From Lachnospiraceae bacterium (GTDB taxonomy: Bacteria; Bacillota_A; Clostridia; Lachnospirales; Lachnospiraceae), in assembly GCA_017437705.1 (NCBI GenBank), contig JAFRYJ010000194.1:1-5283 (forward strand): a DNA stretch of 5,283 nt. Direction: 5' to 3'. The position numbers and the translations under genes are program-made. Below, piece by piece: positions 1 through 5,283 of this stretch (the stretch's first letter is position 1; every line of letters starts with the position of its first letter). The notes under the pieces are model-generated. The model saw only the letters and a program-made list of their open reading frames with translations, did no database searches and was not told the origin of the DNA.

Positions 1-1024
1 CTCCCAGAAGCCTTACCGGCCTGTGATCCCAAAGCTCGTCAAAAAGCAGCCGGGTATACCCCGACAAAACGCTGCGTTCGTTTGACGGCGTGGACAGGGG
101 CATCTGGTGGGACGCGGCCGTAAAATCGCTGTACTTTATCTCAACGCAGATGCTTCCGGCAACAAAAGACTGATCCTTAAGGCGGACGGAGACCTCTCCG
201 CAGAGATCGTCGAGGACCCTGTATGCGTCTGCGGCGGCTATGATGTCAGACTCCACGGTCCGGGAGTTGCCTATGCCCTTGCTCTCCCTGTGCTCTGCCG
301 CCAGAGGGCTGATCTCCAGACCGTTTGCGTATTCCCACAGTGTCCGTCCGTGGGTCTTCAGCCGCGCTTCGATAAGCTCCGGATCCGCTGCGGCCAGGTC
401 GCCTATGGTCTTTATGCCCATGCTCTGCAGCACCGCTTCCGATGATCGTCCCACAAAGAACAGGTCCCTTACGGGCAGGGGCCACATCTTCTCTTTTATC
501 TCATCGGGGAAGAGTGTGTGCACTTTGTCGGGCTTTTCAAAGTCCGAGGCCATCTTCGCCAGGAGACGGTTTTCCGAAATGCCGATGTTTACGGTAAAGC
601 CCAGTTCATTTTTGACTGCATCCTTAACGATCAAAGCGTATTCGGCGGGGGATGAACCTCCCGCCAGTGAGGGGTCGAAGACTGCGAAACACTCATCGAT
701 GGAGTAGCGCGTGATGCTCCTGAAATACCGCTTCAGCAGGTCGAGCATGCTCAGGCTGTATCTTTTGTAAAGAGCATGATCCGGAGGGGTGCTGACGAGA
801 TCCGGACATTTCTTAAGAGCGTCCGTAACAGGCTCGCCTGTCTTTATGCCGAAGGTCTTTGCCGGAGTGGATTTTGCCAGGACGACGCCATGGCGCTTTT
901 CGATATCACCGCCGACTATTGAGGGGATAAGCCTCAGATCCGTCCCGCCGTTTTTCAGTGCTTCGACTGCGGACCAGCTCAGGAATGCATTATTAACATC
1001 GATATGGAAAAATACTGTGCCCAC
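1..1024 (-). CDS. dinB: DNA polymerase IV-like Y-family translesion polymerase (3' end outside window)
   Basis: This is a Y-family, low-fidelity DNA polymerase that copies past damaged template bases in the cytoplasm. I translated 341 codons on the minus strand with no stop before the window edge. The palm and fingers begin with HIDVNNAF (residues 7-14), where D9 is the first metal-binding Asp and F14 aligns with the steric gate. SIDECF (108-113) supplies D110 and E111, the second catalytic pair. LLAKMASDFEKP (154-165) matches the conserved DinB segment, a helix-hairpin-helix thumb lies around 188-215 (VGRSSEAVLQSMGIKTIGDL), and the little finger starts near 255. The last residues, DELWDHRPVRLLG, are the usual little-finger motif close to the family C-terminus, so perhaps 50-80 residues are missing. 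The start is GTG at 1024-1022, chosen because AAGGAGG lies 5 nt upstream and the protein begins at the family's usual place. It is divergent from the membrane protein gene. Family assignment is firm. The A13 and N11 variants (aromatic and Asp in E. coli DinB) fit a clostridial subgroup, from memory. Confidence 0.93.
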   Translation of the reverse strand, partial: MGTVFFHIDVNNAFLSWSAVEALKNGGTDLRLIPSIVGGDIEKRHGVVLAKSTPAKTFGIKTGEPVTDALKKCPDLVSTPPDHALYKRYSLSMLDLLKRYFRSITRYSIDECFAVFDPSLAGGSSPAEYALIVKDAVKNELGFTVNIGISENRLLAKMASDFEKPDKVHTLFPDEIKEKMWPLPVRDLFFVGRSSEAVLQSMGIKTIGDLAAADPELIEARLKTHGRTLWEYANGLEISPLAAEHRESKGIGNSRTVESDIIAAADAYRVLDDLCGEVSVRLKDQSFVAGSICVEIKYSDFTAASHQMPLSTPSNERSVLSGYTRLLFDELWDHRPVRLLG

Positions 1025-1029
1025 GGCTG

Positions 1030-1036
1030 CCTCCTT
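1030..1036 (-). promoter_or_regulatory. Ribosome binding site of dinB
   Basis: On the minus strand this reads AAGGAGG, an almost full-length match to the anti-Shine-Dalgarno sequence, 5 nt before the GTG at 1024-1022. It decides the start, since no in-frame ATG at a plausible position has a comparable site. Confidence 0.85.
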
Positions 1037-1049
1037 CCCTGCCTTTTTC

Positions 1050-1078
1050 TTGAATTATAACAGATATTATCGTAAACT
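1050..1078 (+). promoter_or_regulatory. Possible sigma-A promoter for the YfhO-family gene
   Basis: TTGAAT (1050-1055) and TAAACT (1073-1078) are 17 bp apart. Each matches four of six consensus bases. Transcription would start near 1085, leaving a leader of about 94 nt to the preferred ATG at 1179. The match is moderate and the stretch overlaps the better dinB promoter on the other strand, so this is a tentative call. Confidence 0.33.
1054..1062 (-). promoter_or_regulatory. Extended -10 promoter of dinB
   Basis: The minus strand reads TGTTATAAT: a perfect TATAAT at 1059-1054 preceded by the TGn extension at 1062-1060. Transcription would start near 1047, giving a leader of about 23 nt that contains the AAGGAGG site. 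The -35 area (about 1083-1077, reading TGTAAAG) matches TTGACA poorly, as is common for extended -10 promoters. No GAAC-N4-GTTC LexA box of the Bacillus type is seen, so SOS control is not supported here. Confidence 0.62.
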
Positions 1079-1082
1079 TTAC
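1072..1082. repeat. Perfect dyad GTAAA-C-TTTAC in the divergent promoter region
   Basis: Five-base arms around a single central base form a perfect inverted repeat. It lies over the -35 area of the dinB promoter and over the possible -10 of a rightward promoter, a position where a repressor could affect both. Short AT-rich dyads arise by chance, so a binding function is inference only. Confidence 0.35.
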
Positions 1083-1178
1083 AGGTATCGTTGTATTATG
1101 AAAACAGTGCTTCCCGATGCCGCAGGTCCCGCGGAACAGAGCGGCGGAGGGTTTTTATATACGGAGTCCCGGACACAG

Positions 1179-4031
1179 ATGAAAACACTTGCTGTAAATA
1201 AAAAGACACACAGAAAATACATGCTGCTGGCGTTTTTCATACCGCTGGCCATCATGCTCCTGATATATTTCTGCGAGGGGGTCTATCCCTTCGGCGGCAG
1301 GGGCGTTGCACTGGTGGATTCGTTTCACCAGTATGTGCCGTTTTTCGCGGATCTTCAGGACAAGCTGAAGACGGGAGGCAGCTTCCTCTACTCATGGGCC
1401 GGAGGCCTGGGCTACAACTTCACGGCGGTCATGGCCTATTATCTGATGTCGCCGTTTAACCTGCTCCTGGCATTCATCCCCAAATCCCAGGTGCTGACGC
1501 TTTTTTCAACGCTTATAGCGGTCAAGATCTCGCTGGCATCACTGGCCTGCTATTTTTATCTGAGCAGTAAATTCAAACGGGACGGGCTTCCGGTGCTGGC
1601 GTTCTCATTAATGTACGCCTTCTGCAGCTGGACCATCGGATATAACTGGAACATCATGTGGCTGGATTCGCTGGTGATGCTCCCCTTCCTTATCCACGCC
1701 CTGGAAAAGCTCATCGACGGCGGCAGGGGCGTCCTTTACTGCGTGCTCCTTGGCATCACCATCATTCTCAATTTCTATATCGCGTTTGCCATCTGCATCT
1801 TCCTGGTGCTGTATTTCTTTTATTATTATTTCGGCAGGAAGAAGATCAGCGGCGGCGAATTCCTGAGGCGGGGCTTCGGCTTTGCGGGCTGGTCCCTGCT
1901 GGGAGGCGGCCTGAGCGCGGCCGTTATAATACCGGTTTATTATGCGCTCCAGAACGTTTACTCATCGGGCCATGAGTTCCCCACCCAGATACAGTTTTAT
2001 TACAACTGGGGCGATCTTTTCACCAGGGGGCTTCCTTTTACGACGCCCACGAAGGTGACGGGGCTTCCCAACCTGTATTTCGGCGTTTTTTCCATAATGG
2101 CCGTCATACTGTTCGCATTTCTCAAGAAGGCACACATCAGGAAAAGGGTGATGGGCATCCTGCTGATGGCGTTCCTTGTATTCAGCACGAATTTTAAGAT
2201 CCTCAATTATATCTGGCACGGCTTCCATTTCCCCAACGACCTTCCCGGCAGGTTTACTTTTATCGCTGCATTTCTGGGAGTGGCCATGGCGGCGGAGGTG
2301 TTCTTCAACATCAGGAGATTCAGGCTGTGGCAGGTCGTTACCGCTTACGCCGTTGTGATGGTGCTTATATCCGTTTCCTACGTGATGGGCACCGGGAAGG
2401 AGAGCGGCACGGCCTACATCATTTCGGCTGCGCTTACCAGCGTGTACTTCCTGATGATCGTCTACATCAACGATCCGGTGAAGGGCAGCGTGAAGCTTAA
2501 AAAGGCCTTTGCCGTTATCCTTATAGGCGAGACCGCAGCCAATGCGGCCTTCGGCCTTGCCGCCAACGGCACCATGAACAGGACCCAGTATGTGGAGGCC
2601 ATCGACACCGCGGACCATGTGCACGAGATGATAGCGGAGGCCGAAGAGATCGACAGGACGGGCTCCGGCTTCTACAGGTCCGAGATGGACGAGTTCAACG
2701 GCAGGAATAATTCCATGTGGCTGGGCTTCAGGGGCATGTCCCTGTTCTCGTCCACCATGTCCGAAAAGCTGCAGCTTTATCTGAACAAGCTGGGCTTCTT
2801 CTCGGCCGCAAACAAATACAGCTACGTGGGAGCCACGCCCGTTACCGATGCGCTTTTCGGCATGAAATACGTGATGGCAAACAAGGAGCTGAACGTTATC
2901 AGGACCTTTGAAAAGCTGGCGGACGTGGACGATAAATATCTTTACATCAACAGGGATGCCCTGTCCGTTGGATATATGGTGAAGGAGTCCTATCTCGACG
3001 GATACTACGAATCCACCAATCCCTTCACCGTGCAGAACAATCTTGTAAGAGCCCTTACCGGCGGCAGGTCCGACGTCTTCTACACCAACAGGGTGGAGGT
3101 GCCCGAGGCCGAAGGCGGCACAGCCAGGGAGACGGATCTTTATACTTACATAGTGGAAAAGGACGGCGACGGCGAATGCACCGCGGTCTTTACGATAGAC
3201 CTTTATGACAATTACGATCATTACATCTATTTCAAGGCCAGAGATTTCGATTCTCTGAAGGTGGAGAATGAAAACGGCACCAGGACGTACAATGATGTCA
3301 GAGGCCATATAGTGGAGCTGGGCAGCGGCGGGGAAGCCGTTTTAAGGCTCACCCTTTCCCCGGACAAGACTTCCGGCAACATCACGCTTATCTCGGCGGT
3401 CATGGACAGGGACGCCTATGATACTTTCCTGGAAGACCTTTCCGATGAGCAGCTTAAGGTCAGCGAGTTTTCGGACAACAGGATCAAGGGCGTCATAAAT
3501 GCAAAGGAAGACGGCCTGATGCTCACGTCCATCGGCTATGACAAGGGCTGGAAGGCATATGTGGACGGCGAGGAGACAGAGGTAAAGACAAAGGACGGCG
3601 CCTTCCTCTACATCGACATGAAGGCGGGCGTCCATGATGTGGAGCTCGTATATCAGACGCCGGGGATCGCGATAGGTGTGATCGTCAGCATCATTTCCCT
3701 GGGACTGCTCATACTGCTGGGATTCTTCGGCAAAAAGATCGGGCCTTACGGGGAACCGGAAGAGGAGGAAGACGAACCGTCGGAAGACGATCCGGAGGAA
3801 GACGGCGATCTGGCTGAAGATGACGACGACTCAGCGGAAGATGACGAACTTCCTGAAGATGAAGAACTGCCGGGGTACGATGAACTGCCGGAAGAAGGTC
3901 AGCCCGGGGAAGGACCCGGTGGACCGGACGAAGGCGCTTCACCCGAGACCGAGCCGGAGGGCACGGCTGCCGAAGACCCTGATGAAGCGGCCAGCGGACC
4001 GGATGATGCCGGTGATGCATCAGGGATCTAA
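1179..4031 (+). CDS. YfhO-family polytopic membrane protein (GT-C type glycosyltransferase) with acidic C-terminal tail
   Basis: The protein has 950 residues. A first membrane helix (about 13-32) is followed by an outside loop with [11 protein letters not shown], whose D47 sits where GT-C enzymes keep their catalytic Asp. About a dozen further helices run to about 461. [15 protein letters not shown] (156-170) and [15 protein letters not shown] (347-361) are typical YfhO blocks. A soluble, presumably extracellular domain (about 462-826) ends in [11 protein letters not shown] (787-797), also typical, and a last helix spans about 827-850. Family members such as Bacillus YfhO are linked to glycosylation of lipoteichoic acid from lipid-linked sugars; the substrate here is unknown. 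Residues 854-950 are an extra acidic tail, making the protein longer than the roughly 860 usual in Bacillus. I chose ATG 1179 because helix 1 then starts about 12 residues in, as in relatives. CGGAG lies 12 nt upstream, a weak site. ATG 1098 (27 more residues) is possible. The frame stays open back to 789, but that part opposes dinB. Confidence 0.9.
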   Translation: MKTLAVNKKTHRKYMLLAFFIPLAIMLLIYFCEGVYPFGGRGVALVDSFHQYVPFFADLQDKLKTGGSFLYSWAGGLGYNFTAVMAYYLMSPFNLLLAFIPKSQVLTLFSTLIAVKISLASLACYFYLSSKFKRDGLPVLAFSLMYAFCSWTIGYNWNIMWLDSLVMLPFLIHALEKLIDGGRGVLYCVLLGITIILNFYIAFAICIFLVLYFFYYYFGRKKISGGEFLRRGFGFAGWSLLGGGLSAAVIIPVYYALQNVYSSGHEFPTQIQFYYNWGDLFTRGLPFTTPTKVTGLPNLYFGVFSIMAVILFAFLKKAHIRKRVMGILLMAFLVFSTNFKILNYIWHGFHFPNDLPGRFTFIAAFLGVAMAAEVFFNIRRFRLWQVVTAYAVVMVLISVSYVMGTGKESGTAYIISAALTSVYFLMIVYINDPVKGSVKLKKAFAVILIGETAANAAFGLAANGTMNRTQYVEAIDTADHVHEMIAEAEEIDRTGSGFYRSEMDEFNGRNNSMWLGFRGMSLFSSTMSEKLQLYLNKLGFFSAANKYSYVGATPVTDALFGMKYVMANKELNVIRTFEKLADVDDKYLYINRDALSVGYMVKESYLDGYYESTNPFTVQNNLVRALTGGRSDVFYTNRVEVPEAEGGTARETDLYTYIVEKDGDGECTAVFTIDLYDNYDHYIYFKARDFDSLKVENENGTRTYNDVRGHIVELGSGGEAVLRLTLSPDKTSGNITLISAVMDRDAYDTFLEDLSDEQLKVSEFSDNRIKGVINAKEDGLMLTSIGYDKGWKAYVDGEETEVKTKDGAFLYIDMKAGVHDVELVYQTPGIAIGVIVSIISLGLLILLGFFGKKIGPYGEPEEEEDEPSEDDPEEDGDLAEDDDDSAEDDELPEDEELPGYDELPEEGQPGEGPGGPDEGASPETEPEGTAAEDPDEAASGPDDAGDASGI
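3738..4028 (+). other. Acidic, probably disordered C-terminal tail of the YfhO-family protein
   Basis: This stretch encodes residues 854-950. I count 44 Asp or Glu among 97 residues and no Lys, Arg or His after K853. Most of the rest is Pro, Gly, Ala and Ser, which predicts disorder. The last membrane helix is followed by GKK, so by the positive-inside rule the tail should lie in the cytoplasm. The reading frame is continuous from the conserved domain, so the tail belongs to the same protein unless there is a sequencing error. Confidence 0.8.
3846..3899 (+). repeat. Three tandem 18-bp units encoding ELPxxx hexapeptides
   Basis: The units at 3846-3863, 3864-3881 and 3882-3899 encode [12 protein letters not shown] and ELPEEG (residues 890-907). 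GAACTGCCGG opens units two and three exactly, and unit one begins GAACTTCCT. The array lies in frame inside the acidic tail and suggests that part of the tail grew by small tandem duplications. Confidence 0.6.
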
Positions 4032-4067
4032 TCATACATTATTACTACAATGACCATGAATTTTTTG

Positions 4068-4096
4068 TTGAAAATGCTCATAAAAAGCATTATAAT
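4068..4096 (+). promoter_or_regulatory. murA: Near-consensus sigma-A promoter of murA
   Basis: TTGAAA (4068-4073, five of six consensus bases) is followed after exactly 17 bp by a perfect TATAAT (4091-4096). Transcription should start near 4103, about 36 nt before the murA ATG. This makes murA independently transcribed and probably strongly expressed, as expected for an essential gene. Confidence 0.82.
4073..4091. repeat. Inverted repeat AATGCT-N7-AGCATT in the murA promoter spacer
   Basis: The six-base arms (4073-4078 and 4086-4091) are perfect complements around a 7-base centre. They fill the promoter spacer, touching the last base of the -35 and the first base of the -10. A repressor or other regulator could bind here. 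It is a poor terminator candidate because the stem is short and AT-rich and no T-run follows. Confidence 0.5.
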
Positions 4097-4123
4097 GTTT
4101 TACTGGATAAAAATGAACCTTAC

Positions 4124-4130
4124 AGAGGTG
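4124..4130 (+). promoter_or_regulatory. murA: Ribosome binding site of murA
   Basis: AGAGGTG contains the GAGGTG core of a Shine-Dalgarno site and ends 8 nt before the ATG at 4139, a normal spacing. It confirms this start, which also gives the N-terminus expected for MurA. Confidence 0.75.
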
Positions 4131-4138
4131 TGCTATTA

Positions 4139-5283
4139 ATGGATCAGTACGTAATAAACGGCGGAAAGCCGCTTTCGGGCGAAGTCGTTATCGGCGGAGC
4201 AAAGAATGCAGCTTTGGGAATACTTGCAGCAGCAGTTATGACCGACGATTCCGTTATCATAGAGAACCTGCCTGATGTCAGCGACACAAACGTCCTCCTT
4301 CAGGCGATCGAAGCCATTGGAGCAAAGGTAAAGAGGATAGACCGCAATACCGTGGGTATCAGCGGAAAGGATATAAATACCCTGTGCGTCGACGACGTGT
4401 ATATCAGGAAGATCCGTGCTTCATATTATCTTCTGGGAGCCCTTCTCGGAAAGTACAAAAAGGCAGAAGTAGCCCTTCCCGGCGGCTGCAATATAGGCTC
4501 AAGGCCCATAGACCAGCATATAAAGGGCTTAAGGGCTCTGGGAGCCAGAGTCGAGATAGAGAACGGTATGATAGTGGCCGAGGCCGAAAGGCTCACGGGC
4601 GCCCATATTTATTTCGACAACGTTTCCGTCGGCGCCACCATCAATGTAATGATGGCGGCCTGCATGGCCGAAGGCAGAACGACGCTTGAAAACTCGGCCA
4701 AGGAACCTCATATAGTAGACGTTGCCAACTTCCTTAATTCCATGGGCGCCAACATCAAGGGCGCCGGTACGGACGTTATCCGTATCAACGGCGTTAGGGA
4801 GCTTCACGGCTGTGAATATATAATCATCCCGGACCAGATCGAGGCAGGCACCTTCATGTGCGCAGCGGCAGCTACCAAGGGCGATGTCACCATCAGGAAC
4901 ATCATCCCCAGGCATCTTGAGTCCATAACCGCCAAGCTCATAGAGACGGGCGCAACGGTGGAAGAGGGCATGGATTACGTGAGGGTAAAGGGTGCGGAGG
5001 TATCAAGGCCCACCAGCGTAAAGACCCTTCCCTATCCCGGATTCCCCACGGACATGCAGTCGCAGATGGCTGTTGTCCTGGCGCTTTCGGAGGGCACCAG
5101 CACTATCACGGAAAGCATTTTTGAAAACCGTTTCAAATATGTGGCCGAGCTCGTAAGGATGGGCGCGAATATCAAGGTGGAGGGCAACGTGGCCATCATC
5201 CACGGCGTTAAAAAGCTGAGGGGCGTTTCGGTGAACGCGCCGGACCTCCGCGGAGGAGCGGCCCTTGTCATCGCGGCGCTGGC
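4139..5283 (+). CDS. murA: UDP-N-acetylglucosamine 1-carboxyvinyltransferase (3' end outside window)
   Basis: MurA transfers enolpyruvate from phosphoenolpyruvate to UDP-N-acetylglucosamine, the first committed step of peptidoglycan synthesis, in the cytoplasm. I translated 381 complete codons, and the family is about 420 residues long, so roughly 40 residues are cut off. K22 and N23 lie in IGGAKNAAL. The catalytic loop [12 protein letters not shown] (114-125) carries C117, equivalent to E. coli C115, the residue attacked by fosfomycin, and R122. D305, the general base, lies in [10 protein letters not shown]331 in FENRF and R371 in DLRGGAALV. All residues visible here are intact, so the enzyme should be active and, by that Cys, fosfomycin-targetable. 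[12 protein letters not shown] (93-104) resembles the form common in Firmicutes, which often carry two paralogues (MurA and MurZ). The window cannot show which one this is. It follows the YfhO-family gene by 107 nt and has its own promoter. Confidence 0.96.
   Translation, partial: MDQYVINGGKPLSGEVVIGGAKNAALGILAAAVMTDDSVIIENLPDVSDTNVLLQAIEAIGAKVKRIDRNTVGISGKDINTLCVDDVYIRKIRASYYLLGALLGKYKKAEVALPGGCNIGSRPIDQHIKGLRALGARVEIENGMIVAEAERLTGAHIYFDNVSVGATINVMMAACMAEGRTTLENSAKEPHIVDVANFLNSMGANIKGAGTDVIRINGVRELHGCEYIIIPDQIEAGTFMCAAAATKGDVTIRNIIPRHLESITAKLIETGATVEEGMDYVRVKGAEVSRPTSVKTLPYPGFPTDMQSQMAVVLALSEGTSTITESIFENRFKYVAELVRMGANIKVEGNVAIIHGVKKLRGVSVNAPDLRGGAALVIAAL

Noticed and set aside
107..707. Two plus-strand open frames (107-445 and 240-707) and a minus-strand frame at 246-485
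   Set aside because: All overlap dinB, whose motifs run through this stretch in another frame. They show no domain and are shadows.
789..1178. Upstream extension of the YfhO-family frame
   Set aside because: Most of it is antisense to the start of dinB and the rest covers the divergent promoters. The translated sequence does not resemble a YfhO N-terminus.
1025..1178. LexA (SOS) box upstream of dinB
   Set aside because: No GAAC-N4-GTTC or close variant was found on reading the region. Other LexA motif types cannot be excluded.
1962..3308. A 448-codon open frame on the minus strand, opposite the YfhO-family gene
   Set aside because: The plus strand here is a convincing membrane protein with family motifs. 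The antisense product is rich in His, Gly and Val with no recognisable domain, no suitable ribosome site was seen, and its openness is explained by codon bias on the sense strand.
3709..4053. Open frames at 3709-4035 (minus) and 3820-4053 (plus) over the acidic tail
   Set aside because: They are frame shadows of GA-rich Asp/Glu codons. The Arg/Pro-rich or Lys-rich products are the expected by-products, and the main frame continues unbroken from the conserved domain.
4073..4100. Hairpin after the YfhO-family gene as an intrinsic terminator
   Set aside because: The stem is only 6 bp and AT-rich, is followed by TATAATGTTTT and not a T-run, and coincides with the murA promoter. It is better read as a promoter dyad.
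4384..5271. Open frames within murA (4384-4689 plus; 4529-4915, 5003-5203 and 5032-5271 minus)
   Set aside because: murA is intact with all visible catalytic residues across this stretch, and the alternative products have no recognisable features.
1..5283. CRISPR array, tRNA, rRNA, insertion sequence or attachment site
   Set aside because: No regularly spaced direct repeats, cloverleaf-like sequence, transposase motif or terminal inverted repeats were seen. Nearly all of the window is accounted for by three coding regions.

Overview
The window looks like ordinary chromosomal DNA from a Bacillota (Firmicutes) bacterium, most likely a clostridial lineage. The support is the clostridial-type Y-family polymerase, the YfhO-family membrane protein, the Firmicutes-style MurA with strong SD and sigma-A signals, fairly GC-rich coding sequence and frequent AGG arginine codons. 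No species can be named from the sequence alone.

Layout: (1) Positions 1-1024, minus strand, hold a DNA polymerase IV-like translesion polymerase (dinB). It starts at a GTG with a strong Shine-Dalgarno sequence and runs off the left edge, missing only its last part. (2) Positions 1025-1178 are a divergent intergenic region with an extended -10 promoter for dinB, a possible weaker promoter facing right, and a small perfect dyad between them. (3) Positions 1179-4031, plus strand, encode a 950-residue YfhO-family polytopic membrane protein (GT-C glycosyltransferase fold). It carries an unusual C-terminal cytoplasmic tail of about 97 residues that is almost half Asp/Glu, has no basic residue and contains a short hexapeptide repeat. 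(4) Positions 4032-4138 are an AT-rich gap with a near-consensus sigma-A promoter and a dyad in its spacer. (5) Positions 4139-5283, plus strand, hold murA, the first committed enzyme of peptidoglycan synthesis, cut by the right edge after 381 codons.

Functionally, the two rightward genes both concern the cell envelope: glycosylation of a surface polymer (inferred from the family) and peptidoglycan precursor synthesis. murA has its own promoter and need not depend on the upstream gene. The divergent dinB is a DNA-damage tolerance gene with no obvious link to the others.

I found no mobile element, CRISPR array, RNA gene or clearly new multi-gene system. The most unusual item is the acidic tail on the YfhO-family protein, followed by the two promoter-associated dyads.
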